Of a stretch of 64,000 nt of DNA, positions 29,913-38,674 are shown piece after piece (positions within the stretch are counted from its first letter, which is position 1; every line of letters begins with the position of its first letter). This stretch comes from an uncultured Sulfitobacter sp. GTDB taxonomy: Bacteria > Pseudomonadota > Alphaproteobacteria > Rhodobacterales > Rhodobacteraceae. The notes under the pieces were generated by a model. That model searched no databases. It was not told where the DNA came from and saw only the letters and a list, made by a program, of their open reading frames with translations. The DNA is taken from NCBI GenBank assembly GCA_905182645.1, contig CAJJCJ010000013.1, positions 113,001-177,000 on the forward strand, written 5' to 3'. The position numbers and the translations under genes are program-made.

Positions 29913-30359
29913 TCACAACAAGTAGTCCAAAACGCTTTGCCACTTTGGGAACTGCGGACTGCCAAAATGAATATGCTCACCAGTAAATTGTCCAGCACCA
30001 TTCGCCGTACGGTCATCAATCAAATAGTCGCCAATGTTTAAATGCTTGTTGTGCGAAAGTATCAACCGCTTGTATGCGCTTTTACCGAGATACCTCTTTA
30101 CCCATTTATTCTTGTCACTCCACGCCGATGAGTTTTCCCAAGGAGCCGTTGAAAGAATATAGGTATCGAACTTGGTTGACAGTGTTTTATACGCCTCTAA
30201 TGCGCCTTCAAGAGGTTCCATCAAAGAGAAGATGCCAGGAATTTCGTCAAACTGACCGTCGAATTTTCTTAACAAATCAGGTTCAATTTTATTAAACGCT
30301 GACTTAAAGTCAACAAGCACATTATCCATATCAAAATAAATAATTTTTTTATATAACAA
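29913..30359 (-). CDS. HAD-superfamily 5'(3')-nucleotidase-like protein
   Basis: Protein of 148 residues resembling small 5'(3')-deoxyribonucleotidases (NT5C type). HAD motif I is DMDNVLVDF near residues 10-18, motif II is the LSTAPW segment, and motif IV the ending LIDDRTANG. Start is TTG at 30359 with AGGA about 8 nt upstream; a stop lies just before. Last of three small minus-strand genes. Phages and islands often carry such enzymes; whether it acts on nucleotides here is inference. Confidence 0.75.
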   Translation of the reverse strand: MLYKKIIYFDMDNVLVDFKSAFNKIEPDLLRKFDGQFDEIPGIFSLMEPLEGALEAYKTLSTKFDTYILSTAPWENSSAWSDKNKWVKRYLGKSAYKRLILSHNKHLNIGDYLIDDRTANGAGQFTGEHIHFGSPQFPKWQSVLDYLL

Positions 30360-30406
30360 ACCCGTATCCTATAAATTCATCGTTACTAGACACGACAGTG
30401 TATAAC

Positions 30407-30667
30407 TTAATAGCGTCCGGTATATGCTTCGGTCCACCAATCTAAAGCTGATTTGTAAAACCGTGTAACCTCTATCAAGTCTTCAATCCCTGATAAACGC
30501 TTAAACTGTATGAAAAAAATTTCCCATGTTTCCGCGTGCGGATCTTCTTGAAACATAAATCCCAATAATCGTCGAGCTAATACCTCATGATCATCCAAAT
30601 CCTCTGAGTTAAAAAATTTGAAGTCATTATTTTTTATTGCAGTATCCACAATCTGATTCCAGTTCAT
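30407..30667 (-). CDS. Small acidic hypothetical protein
   Basis: Soluble protein of 86 residues, aromatic and acidic, with no signal or membrane segment. The ATG at 30667 has an AGG-type ribosome site. It starts 5 bp after the stop of the two-helix membrane protein gene upstream, so the two are likely translated from one message. I do not recognise a family; the tight pairing with a membrane protein is the only functional hint. Confidence 0.6.
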   Translation of the reverse strand: MNWNQIVDTAIKNNDFKFFNSEDLDDHEVLARRLLGFMFQEDPHAETWEIFFIQFKRLSGIEDLIEVTRFYKSALDWWTEAYTGRY

Positions 30668-30672
30668 ACAAC

Positions 30673-31374
30673 CTAGCCTTTAGCTGTGGTAATTATTCTG
30701 GTAGCAACAAGTTCGCTGTAGCTTTCAAGATGTTTTATTGATGCTAACACGTATGGATCATCGCTACTATTATTAACATGCGCTGCTACCTTTCCACAAA
30801 TCAATATTGTCTCAGCAATCACCAAACGAGTTTCGGTATCAATTTCATCTCCCTTTGCTAATTGGTGCATGTCTAAAAGATGGATGAGTGAATGGAGATC
30901 ATCCATCAAGTCTTTTACAATCTGCTGACACAGCTCTCGCAAAATTTGTCTGACCGCAAAAAGGACAATCGTGGCTGCGGTCACAACGTTCACCAGCGCA
31001 TCAACAATTGCAAACCGTTCACCACTAAAAAATTTTGGTAAAATATCAGAAATAGGTTCTACAATAATGTAAACTAGAAGTGCAATAACGATAGCAAGAC
31101 AGAAGTTTATAAACGCAAATACTCGTTGTCTAACTTCAAGTTTGGTAATTGCTTTTGGAGCTTCTTGTAGCATGAAAAAATGAAGTCGATCGATACGATT
31201 ATGAAGATTACCCGTTTTGGGATATGAAGTTTTTTTTAATTTTTGTTTCAAATTTAATGTAGGTGCGTGATCCGTATCCGACACAATTCCGGTACGCCTA
31301 GCCAATTTTTTTAATTCTATTTTTTCAGTCTTGCCCAAATTAGAGATCTCCACGGCATTATCGAGTAATCGCAA
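30673..31374 (-). CDS. Two-helix membrane protein of unknown function
   Basis: Protein of 233 residues. A basic N-terminal region of about 95 residues is followed by two hydrophobic helices: about 104-124 (FINFCLAIVIALLVYIIV) and about 143-162 (ALVNVVTAATIVLFAVRQI). A helical C-terminal cytosolic domain follows. The marked start is TTG at 31374 with no ribosome site, and a stop lies five codons earlier, so the 5' end may be damaged. The first internal ATG is near residue 68. It leads the three-gene cassette 31374-29913. Family not recognised. Confidence 0.55.
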   Translation of the reverse strand: MRLLDNAVEISNLGKTEKIELKKLARRTGIVSDTDHAPTLNLKQKLKKTSYPKTGNLHNRIDRLHFFMLQEAPKAITKLEVRQRVFAFINFCLAIVIALLVYIIVEPISDILPKFFSGERFAIVDALVNVVTAATIVLFAVRQILRELCQQIVKDLMDDLHSLIHLLDMHQLAKGDEIDTETRLVIAETILICGKVAAHVNNSSDDPYVLASIKHLESYSELVATRIITTAKG

Positions 31375-31461
31375 ATCATATAAGTGGTCTCAAACCAAGC
31401 GAAAAATATATCAACAATACGCAACTGATTAGAATTTAACTCCATATAAACAAATCAAAAG

Positions 31462-32281
31462 GGTCCTGTCCCACGAATGCGAACTCGTCTATACTAGGTT
31501 AACACACTTGCCCTTTATGCCACACTGAATTGCCGCCACTCAGCGAGAGCGGCAGCGCGGTTAAGCTTGAAATTTGATCGATTGTAGAGATGGCGCTCCG
31601 CGTTGAAATGGTTGTGAATAGAAGCGTGGACAGTAACGAATTTATGCAAGTTTCGCATGCGCCTGACGCGGATCATTGCCTGTTCTCTTCGTCGGAATGG
31701 CTGATGTGAATTATTGGCCCAATTGTTGAGCCAGCGACCAGTTTACGGTTTGTCCGCGTTGCCAATGACCTTCATTGCCGCACCGCAAGAACGTAGCTTG
31801 TCGGTGACGAAGATATGTACGCGACCATGGCGTTTCATGGTTTTGCTGAGGAATTTCTAGGCTGCATTGCGATCCCGGCGCTTTGTGAAAAAGCTTTCCA
31901 GGACTTCCCCTTTGTGATCTACAGCCCGCCAAAGATAGTGCTTCTCGCCGTTGATCTTCACGAACACCTCGTCCAAGTGCCACTGCCAATTTGAATATGC
32001 GCGCATCTGGCTGACCCTTTTCTTGCGGACCTCTGCGGCAAACAACGAACCAAAGCGGTTCCACCAAAACTCGCTCAGTCTCATGGCTGATGTCGATGCC
32101 GCGTTCGTGCAGTAGATCCTCCACATTTCGTAGTGAAAGTGCATAGCGCACATACATCATAACCGCTAGGCGGATGATCTGCGGTCTCGCCTTGAAGTAA
32201 TTGAATATGTCGCATTTGGTCATAATTGGCCGCTACGAAACCACCCTGCCATGTATGAGCCTGTTTCCTTTCACAGCAACC
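31462..32281 (-). mobile_element. Degenerate IS6-type insertion sequence, copy 1
   Basis: About 820 bp, the usual IS6-family size. The left end GGTCCTGTCCCACGAATGCG aligns to the left end of the 60014 copy (GGTGCTGTCAGACGAATGCG). The right end TTTCACAGCAACC is a decayed form of TTCTGACAGTGCC. No clear target duplication was seen. Confidence 0.75.
31515..32223 (-). pseudogene. IS6-type transposase, multiply frameshifted
   Basis: DDE transposase relic. The N-terminal helix-turn-helix region reads RPQIIRLAVMMYVRYALSLR and continues in another frame with SNWQWHLDEVFVKINGEKHYLWRAVD, which contains the first catalytic Asp. The C-terminal third survives only as scattered similarity. At least one frameshift near residue 50 and more downstream make it inactive. 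Confidence 0.8.
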
Positions 32282-32424
32282 AAAACACATAAACAATCGT
32301 TACAGCTCATCTCCCCAAAGTTCAGCACATTTTGTGCGCCCATGTGCCAAACTGTCGCCCTGTCTGGATCACCGCGTTCACGGCCTTAAGTATGGACTAG
32401 ATTTAAACACTTGGAGAAGTAAAA

Positions 32425-32871
32425 ATGCGTACACTTTTGTTGTCAGCCGCACTGCTTGTTGGATCTTCTGTCGCAGCTTTTGCTGAAACGATCGAAATTC
32501 AGATGCTGAATGAAAACGAAGCCGGTGAGAAAATGGTGTTTAGCCAAGAGTTAATCCGCGCCGAGGTCGGAGATGTGATCCGTTTTGTACCAACAGACCG
32601 ATCGCACAACGCGCAATCCGCGAAGGGTGCGTTGCCAGAAGGGCAAGAAGCCTTCAAAGGCAGAATGAATCAAGAAATCGAATATGTGGTGACTGAAACT
32701 GGTCTGACAGCGGTTGTGTGTCAACCACACCAGACAATGGGAATGGTCGCATTAATCGTCGTCGGTAATGATGTAAGCAATGCAGACGAAATCTTGGATG
32801 CACGTCTGCGCGGCAAGGGCAAAGACAAGATCGAAGCACTGATTGAAGAGGCAATCGCTACACAATCATAG
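32425..32871 (+). CDS. Pseudoazurin-type blue copper protein
   Basis: Periplasmic cupredoxin of 148 residues with a signal peptide ending VAAFAETIE. Type-1 copper ligands are visible: His in DRSHNAQS near residue 60, and the C-terminal loop CQPHQTMGM giving Cys, His and Met. Pseudoazurins usually carry electrons to copper nitrite reductase or nitrous-oxide reductase; no such genes are in the window. A good upstream site (GGAG) precedes the ATG. It looks intact although surrounded by IS debris. Confidence 0.9.
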   Translation: MRTLLLSAALLVGSSVAAFAETIEIQMLNENEAGEKMVFSQELIRAEVGDVIRFVPTDRSHNAQSAKGALPEGQEAFKGRMNQEIEYVVTETGLTAVVCQPHQTMGMVALIVVGNDVSNADEILDARLRGKGKDKIEALIEEAIATQS

Positions 32872-33049
32872 TTCAAAAATGAGGTCAGCTTCAGATATCT
32901 AAATTAAGTATAAGACCATGGCGGGGTGGCCAGATTGCTCCGCCATAATACCAAGAACTCTCCGCCCATATTGTGCCGATGTTTCAAGTCCAAACAGAAA
33001 CTTTATCATCTACGGCTAAAATCTTTGGCTTAAAGCAATTAGGCATTAA

Positions 33050-33190
33050 TTTTGTTTTACGCCATGACCTCCTTGTTCAGCGTCGACATTTCACACCTAC
33101 ATCATCAACCACCTGCTTGCGCGTCAGCCCACTGGTCAGTGCGATACGCAATGCATCCCTACGAAATTCGCCCGCCCGTTTCAGTCTCAT
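33050..33190 (-). pseudogene. IS3-family OrfA N-terminal fragment
   Basis: Minus-strand reading from ATG at 33190, after AAAGGAG, gives MRLKRAGEFRRDALRIALTS and a helix-turn-helix start typical of IS3-family OrfA. After GLTRKQVVDDVG a 1-nt shift moves the frame to STLNKEVMA. The rest of the element is absent. Confidence 0.7.
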
Positions 33191-33511
33191 AGTTCATCTC
33201 CTTTGTTCCAGTAAATGCTATCAAATGAGCGGCATTAAACAGCGACTGGCCCAGAACTTCCCAGAGCTATTCCTACAAGGAATACTACGCTAACATTATG
33301 ATATTTCGACATTTTCAGCACCTCTAATCCGACAGCTTGGAGGTACTATCATAGACATACTGCAATTGGGCAACTCAAGGGACGTCTAGGCTTGGAATAG
33401 ACGGCCTTGGGTGAACTAAAGGATAGCCGCACAGTCACTGTGCGCAGACGCTACTTACCTGAAGCATTACAAGAACCATTTATTGAAGTACGCAAAACAA
33501 AGGAGTGTGTA

Positions 33512-33631
33512 ATGGCTGAATGTGGATGTGGGCGAAGCCCAACAGGTAAATGTGTAGGTTGGCATGATCTGACTGAAGAACAGTACGTTGAGAAGAAGGC
33601 TACTTACGAAGCAAAGCAAGCTGCTAAGTAA
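33512..33631 (+). CDS. Small Cys-rich protein, 39 residues
   Basis: Begins MAECGCGRSPTGKCVGWH and ends in a charged helix rich in Lys/Glu. The three cysteines (CxC...C) plus His suggest a small metal site. The ATG has AAAGGAG 9 nt upstream. The reading frame stays open upstream to about 33407, so it could also be the end of a longer ORF, but no start with a site is seen there. Similar short CGCG proteins occur in marine phage and bacteria, from memory only. Confidence 0.55.
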   Translation: MAECGCGRSPTGKCVGWHDLTEEQYVEKKATYEAKQAAK

Positions 33632-33677
33632 GAACGATCAGTGGGGCTGCTAGCGAATGCATTGTGGCCTCACACCC

Positions 33678-33869
33678 TCAAACAATCTTATACGTGTTGT
33701 TCCCCACAGCCTTACACTTCGGGCAGCTATGCCTTTGTCGAACATCATGTGCGGTAGCATCTTCACCAACGACCAGAAGTAGGTTTGCCACCTCATGGAC
33801 AGCATTATGCTGACACACGGCACATGTGATGCTCAGGCTGCTATCTGTGATGGTGTTGAGTTTGGTCAT
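33678..33869 (-). CDS. Small double-CxxC zinc-ribbon protein
   Basis: Protein of 63 residues with a CAVC knuckle at 16-19, a CPKC knuckle at 49-52 and a middle of about 30 residues containing DVRQRHS. It ends AVGNNTYKIV. The spacing suits one four-cysteine zinc site. This is the only intact member of a family with broken relatives at 38556, 48269 and 50822. The ribosome site is weak. Function unknown; small zinc ribbons of this kind are common in phages and islands. Confidence 0.65.
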   Translation of the reverse strand: MTKLNTITDSSLSITCAVCQHNAVHEVANLLLVVGEDATAHDVRQRHSCPKCKAVGNNTYKIV

Positions 33870-33877
33870 CTTGGCAA

Positions 33878-34264
33878 TCAGATGGACACGATCAAGAGGC
33901 TAATGGAGATATTCACCAAAGCTGCCAGTGTCAGAACAGTCCCCCCGACACGCAATGGCATATTGAACTCCATGAAGCCAAAGCAAATGCCATGCATCAA
34001 CCTACCTACGAGCAATAACAGGCCTGTAATGTGTAACCGCATATCTGAGAGGTCACTGACCTCAGCCAGATACATCAACACCAATACCATCGGAACATAC
34101 TCGACAAAGTTGCCATGCGCCCTGACAGACCGTTCTAAAGCCTTTTCACCGTAGTTGTTAAAGGCGAGCCACCGAAGGGGAGTTACGCCTCTAAGGGCTA
34201 TCACACGGGCTGATAGCACACTGAAGAAAATTCCTAAAAGAGCGGCATAAAGTGCAGTTACCAT
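33878..34264 (-). CDS. MAPEG-family membrane protein
   Basis: Four-helix integral membrane protein of 128 residues. The chosen ATG at 34264 has AGGGA about 8 nt upstream and starts MVTALYAALLG in the first helix; reading from 34321 adds non-hydrophobic residues. The MAPEG hallmark RSVRAHGNFVEYVPMVLVLM is present. Eukaryotic members are glutathione transferases; bacterial YecN-like members are uncharacterised. It stands alone among small accessory genes. Confidence 0.8.
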   Translation of the reverse strand: MVTALYAALLGIFFSVLSARVIALRGVTPLRWLAFNNYGEKALERSVRAHGNFVEYVPMVLVLMYLAEVSDLSDMRLHITGLLLLVGRLMHGICFGFMEFNMPLRVGGTVLTLAALVNISISLLIVSI

Positions 34265-34370
34265 TGCGTTAATCCCTTGGCTGTACACCTGAAGGCTATG
34301 CCTGATTCCGAGGCTGAGCAAACGAATTAATTAAGATGCCAATATCGCCATAGGCTCAACCTGAACAACA

Positions 34371-34622
34371 TTACATCAACATGACATCAGGTTTTGTCTC
34401 AGCCACAGCTTTTTTAAATCTGCTCCAATAATAGTCAGAATACTCTCTGTCATAATTGAAGCTGCTGTAGGGGTCTTCAAATTCATCATATACCGCACGA
34501 ATTTGATAAGGTTTCATCTTATTTATTATCAGTGCCAATCTAACTTCATCATCAATGGATGTGGCCGCATCATCTAAATAATCTAGTTTAGTCGGCTTAT
34601 AGTACGTTGTTTGTTCTGTCAT
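34371..34622 (-). CDS. Small hypothetical protein
   Basis: 83 residues, acidic and tyrosine-rich, with DYLDDAATSIDDEVRLALII and a later EDPYSSFNYDREYSDYYW stretch. No signal peptide or membrane helix. ATG at 34622 has a GGAG site 7 nt upstream, which supports a real gene. No recognised family. Confidence 0.55.
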   Translation of the reverse strand: MTEQTTYYKPTKLDYLDDAATSIDDEVRLALIINKMKPYQIRAVYDEFEDPYSSFNYDREYSDYYWSRFKKAVAETKPDVMLM

Positions 34623-34775
34623 TTAGTCTCCATTTGGTTGGTTTAACTTAGCAAAAATGGTATCAGATACAATTGGTGAAGCGTTCCCTGATCTAGGCAG
34701 TCTGACCTCTGTATAATATAAAAATACTTATCAGCCCGTTGGCATGAATAGCCTTTGATCGACTGAGTAAATCGT

Positions 34776-34970
34776 TCAGTAAATATCAGCACGCTTTTGA
34801 TCAGTTACATTAAACATGAACCATTCACTGTTTGCTTGAGCGATAAGCTTGTTCGCAGCTACAGTTAGACTTTCGATAAAGCGTGATTGGTCTTGGTGTA
34901 TCACCTTCAACAGTGAATACTTTGATAGTTCAATATCACCCATCCATTCATCAGTATCCTCTTTGTACAT
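34776..34970 (-). CDS. Hypothetical protein, probably 5'-truncated
   Basis: 64 residues from the ATG at 34970. The same frame remains open upstream and reads EIVFLEGYNYVLEYDNNSLI before a stop, with no usable start. The gene has probably lost its beginning at the junction with the resolvase fragment to its right. No family recognised. Confidence 0.4.
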   Translation of the reverse strand: MYKEDTDEWMGDIELSKYSLLKVIHQDQSRFIESLTVAANKLIAQANSEWFMFNVTDQKRADIY

Positions 34971-35036
34971 GATGAGTGAGTTGTTGTCGTATTCTAGGAC
35001 GTAATTGTAACCTTCAAGAAAGACAATTTCTCACAG

Positions 35037-35129
35037 ATCAACGCTCCTCAAGAGGAGCTCAACAATACTGAGATTGCTGCTCATATGGGGATTAGTCGTA
35101 TGAGTGTTTATCGGTCACTCAATAGTTAA
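35037..35129 (+). pseudogene. C-terminal fragment of a serine resolvase
   Basis: Thirty in-frame codons ending in TAA read PQEELNNTEIAAHMGISRM followed by SVYRSLNS. This is the helix-turn-helix DNA-binding tail typical of Hin/resolvase proteins, comparable to the end of the intact resolvase at 46544. No catalytic part precedes it. Confidence 0.6.
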
Positions 35130-35214
35130 AACTTTTAACTACTAGCATCCTTGTTCAGCTATTCTCCACAATGCTTGCACTGAATTAGTTAATGGACAAA
35201 ACGTTCATAAACCC

Positions 35215-35877
35215 TGACCTGCGCCCCTAAAACTCCTCCAAATTTGTGTAGAGTCCGCCCAACAAAAGGACGGACAAATGAAGGCACGATTTACGGACGA
35301 ACAGATCATAGCAATTATCAAGGAACAGGAATCTGGTGAGAAGACCGCTGACGTTTGTCGGCGGCACGGGATCAGTTCTGCGACGTTCTACAAATACAAA
35401 TCGAAGTATGGCGGAATGGAACCTTCTGACGCGAAGCGATTGCGCGCTTTGGAGGATGAGAACGGCAAGTTGAAGAAGTTGCTGGCAGAGCAGATGTTGG
35501 ACAACGCCATGTTGCGAGACATCAATTCAAAAAAATGGTGACGCCCGTGGCAAAGCGGAATGCTGTGGTTCATCTGTGTGAAACGCACGGTGTGAGCCAG
35601 CGGCGGGCGTGTGATGTACTGCAGATTGATCGATCAACGGTGCGGTATCTATCGCGTCGTGGCGATGATGTGGAACTACGAGATGCAATCAAACGCGTGT
35701 CTCGTGAACGGCGTCGGTTTGGTTGTCGCCGCATCCACGTGATGATTGCGCAAGAGGGCTTCGAGGTGAACCACAAGAAGGTAAGGCGTATCTACCTTGA
35801 AGAGAAGCTGCAGGTACGCCGCAGAGGTGGCAGGAAACGTGCTTTGGGCACGCGAAAGCCAATGGTGCTGCCTGACG
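35215..35877 (+). mobile_element. Truncated IS3-family element
   Basis: Left end is probably TGACCTGCGCCCCTAAAACT at 35215. orfA is complete. orfB loses family similarity after about 113 residues near 35877. No matching right end was found. The catalytic DDE part is missing, so it cannot move itself. Confidence 0.7.
35278..35541 (+). CDS. IS3-family transposase OrfA
   Basis: 87-residue DNA-binding subunit. N-terminal helix-turn-helix KARFTDEQIIAIIKEQESGE, then TADVCRRHGISSATFYKYKSKYGG. A C-terminal leucine-zipper helix rich in Leu/Lys/Glu follows. It overlaps orfB by 7 bp in the usual -1 frameshift arrangement. Intact but stranded in a truncated element. Confidence 0.85.
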   Translation: MKARFTDEQIIAIIKEQESGEKTADVCRRHGISSATFYKYKSKYGGMEPSDAKRLRALEDENGKLKKLLAEQMLDNAMLRDINSKKW

Positions 35878-35978
35878 TCATTTTGGATCATTTCTTTCAC
35901 AAGTTGATCCACCTTAACTACTGGTCCGAATTCCTGCGACCACCTCTGTCGGAGGAGGTTCAGTGTTTTAAACCATAG
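35535..35978 (+). pseudogene. IS3-family OrfB, truncated
   Basis: The first 113 or so residues match IS51/IS407-group OrfB: CETHGVSQRRACDVLQIDRS, RERRRFGCRRIHVM and RRGGRKRALGTRKPM. After LPDV the reading (ILDHFFHKLIHLNYW) is foreign, so the DDE catalytic core is lost. Confidence 0.8.
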
Positions 35979-36037
35979 TTGGCTCTTGCATTGCCTTACC
36001 AAATTGCTAGCTAACCTCACAAATAATGGAGGCAAAC

Positions 36038-37880
36038 ATGACCGCAAAAACTCACAATTTTGAAGCCGATACTGGCAAAATCCTAAACATTGTTATCAAT
36101 TCACTCTATTCTGATCCGGATATTTTCCTTCGTGAGCTTTTATCAAACGCTTCCGATGCCATCCACAAGCGCAAGTTTTTAGGACAGACTGAGCCAAGTA
36201 TTTTGAACTCTGGTGAGGACGAAATCTTTGTGCATGTCGATGAAAAGAAAAAAACAATCGAGCTTGTGGATACTGGAATTGGACTAAGCTCAGATGAGCT
36301 AATAGAAACATTGGGTACCATTGCCCGCTCAGGTACGTCTTCTTTCCTAGACAGTATCGATGAAGCAACTGACTCCAAGGATGCAGCCAAGGCACTCATT
36401 GGTAAATTTGGCGTAGGTTTCTATTCTGCTTTCATGGTCGCTGAAAAAGTGAGCGTAATAACCAGAAAAGCAGGTGAAACGGATGCAAATATTTGGGAAA
36501 GTGACGGCCAATCAGGGTACACTATTTACCAATCAGAAAACGAACACGAAGTAGGAACTTCAATAAAATTGCATCTACGAAAAAGTGCAAAAGAATATGC
36601 TGATTTGAATAAGATCAAATCTCTGATTAAAAAATACTCTGATCACATTTTAGTTCCAATTTTTGTTCAATCTAAGGATGTAGAAAAAGAGCAAGCTAAT
36701 AGTGCGCAAGCTTTATGGACTAAGTCGCCTTCAGAAGTTTCCGAGGAGGAATATTTCGATTTTTACAAAAGCAGTTTAAATTCCTTCGACGACCCTTACA
36801 TTACGCTGCACAATCGGACCGAAGGCTCGATAGATTTCACCAATCTATTATTCATTCCAAAGACAGCCCCTTTTGATCTGTTTGAGCCTGAGAGAAGAAC
36901 AAAAGTCAGCTTGTACATTAACCGTGTGTTCATCAGTCAAGACGTAGATGGTATTATTCCTTCATGGCTTCGCTTTGTAAAAGGAATCCTGGACACAACG
37001 AGCTTGGACCTGAACGTCAGCAGAGAAATGGTTCAAAGCAGTCCAGTCATCAAAAAAATCTCAAAGTCTGTTACTAAGCGTATTCTTTCTGAGCTAAAAA
37101 AGAAGATGAAAAAGGATGATGTGAATTACGATGCCTTCTGGAGCCAATTCGGTAAAGTTCTAAAAGAAGGATTGTATGAGGACTTTGAAAATCGTGAAAA
37201 AATTGTAGAGATCACCCGTGTCTACTCGTTCAAACACGAGAAGTTGATCAATCTTAACTCCTACATTGAAGAAATGGCGGAGAAGCAAGATAAAATATAT
37301 TATCTTGCAGCAGATACCTTGAAACAGGCAAAATCAAGCCCTCACCTAGAAGGGTTTAAGTCAAAAGGTATTGATGTCCTGCTTATGACAGACCCTATTG
37401 ATGCCTTCTGGATGTCACAAATGGGAACGTACAAAGAGAAATTCTTCCTATCTATTTCCCGTGACAAATACGATCTGGCTGCACTGTCTGAGGAGCAAGC
37501 AGAGGACAAAGCAGACGATGAAGCGAAAAACACAATAACTACACTTATCAAAGATTGTCTTGGTGACCTAGTTGAGGATGTTAAATCAACCTCAGAACTG
37601 GTTGAAAGCCCCGTACGACTGGTTGCAGGTGAAGGTGGATTAGACTTCAATTTGGAGCGTATTATGAAAGCGCAAAATCCAGGATTCGACAAGTAGTACT
37701 AAAATCTTAGAAGTGAATTGCAATCACGAATTAGTTAAAAAGGTTCCAGACCTCTCAGTCGAATTACAAAAAGCTATAAGTAGAATGTTGTTTGAACAAG
37801 CGAGGGTACTGGATGGTGAAATGCCATCTGATCCACAGCAATTCTCAAAAGACTTAATTGCAATCGGAAGTTCTCTTTAA
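36038..37880 (+). pseudogene. htpG: Chaperone HtpG (Hsp90) with a late frameshift
   Basis: ATP-dependent Hsp90 chaperone. The chosen ATG at 36038 has GGAGG 5 nt upstream. The N-terminal ATPase domain is complete: RELLSNASDAIHK, DTGIGLSSDEL, and GKFGVGFYSAFMVA. The middle domain includes the catalytic-loop Arg segment LDLNVSREMVQSSPVIKKI. Reading stops at TAG 37694-37696 after 552 residues. One base later, in the +1 frame, the family C-terminus continues (ILEVNCNHELVKKV, FEQARVLDGEMPSDP) to TAA 37878-37880. A perfect hairpin follows that second stop. Without repair the protein lacks about 60 residues of the dimerisation domain. Codon use is more AT-rich than core neighbours, suggesting transfer. 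Confidence 0.85.
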
Positions 37881-37883
37881 TTT

Positions 37884-37919
37884 TTAAGGTGGGCTATGTG
37901 TTTAGTTTGCCCACCTTAA
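37884..37919 (+). terminator. Stem-loop after the full-length htpG end
   Basis: TTAAGGTGGGC (37884-37894) pairs perfectly over 11 bp with GCCCACCTTAA (37909-37919). Only a weak T stretch follows. It begins 4 bp after the restored htpG stop. Confidence 0.7.
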
Positions 37920-37980
37920 CCAATTTGGTTGAGTTTCAGTTGCCGCCGTTAGGGTTTTGGGAAGCAATAGCCGTATAAAC

Positions 37981-38142
37981 GGTGCTGTCAGACTAATGAT
38001 TGCAAGCATCAGATTTATGGGATGGTGGGTGGGAGCAATTCATACACTATGCCCACAAAAATTGTTGCCACTCAATAAGAGCAGAATCACGGTTTAGCTT
38101 GAAATTAGTGCGTGAATAGAGATTGAGTTCCTGGTTGAAATG
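37981..38142. mobile_element. Left-end remnant of an IS6-type element
   Basis: Starts GGTGCTGTCAGAC, identical to the left terminus of the 60014 copy. It then follows that copy's first 150 bp with many changes (CGCCACTCAGCGAGAGCGG matches a decayed TTGCCACTCAATAAGAGCAG) to CCTGGTTGAAATG. The rest is missing. Confidence 0.75.
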
Positions 38143-38183
38143 TTCAGTTTTTACGCACTCAAATTGCACCACAACCAAGTCGT

Positions 38184-38432
38184 TTAAGTAACTTTTCTTA
38201 ACCATTCACTCAGCACACCCATGGGATAGCCTGAGCCATACCCCTGCCCCACGCCATCAGTCGTCCAACCACCTATTTGATCAGTAATATCTGAAGGACA
38301 CTGAACTACCCTCAACCTGTCTCTCGTTGAGTGCCTGAAGCTATACATCATACATCCAACTGGGACGTACTGCTTAAGGCATTTATTAAGTGCTGCTGTA
38401 ACAGCCGCCTGAATTCTACGGCTGGACCCCAT
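38184..38432 (-). pseudogene. C-terminal fragment of a tyrosine integrase
   Basis: 82 residues holding the catalytic end of a phage-type integrase: YSFRHSTRDRLRVVQCPSDI (with the catalytic His and Arg), DQIGGWTTDGVGQGYGSGY, with the likely nucleophile Tyr near the end. There is no N-terminal part. It is the type of C-terminus expected for the broken tRNA-Asn integrase at 42796, not for the intact integrase next door. Confidence 0.75.
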
Positions 38433-38555
38433 TAAAAATGGGGGGATTACCGACCAGCCTAGTTTAGTTTACATTACAGAAAATGCCCTGCAGAATGCTA
38501 ACTAACCATAAGCGTCGAGCTCTCTTTGAGTTTAAACCGTTCTTGTTGGCCAACC

Positions 38556-38630
38556 ACCCATGAAGTTCGCCAGAGAGCCGTATGCAGGGGCTGTGGTGTC
38601 ATAGGGGATAATAGCGATGTGATCGCTTAG
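38556..38630 (+). pseudogene. Zinc-ribbon family 3' fragment
   Basis: Reads TTHEVRQRAVCRGCGVIGDN then SDVIA and stop. The segment is nearly identical in DNA to 50934-51011 and corresponds to the second CxxC half of the 33678 protein family. The first half is missing. Confidence 0.6.
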
Positions 38631-38674
38631 ATCAGCCTGTGCATGCCTCTGTGTGACCCTTGGCGGCACTACCG

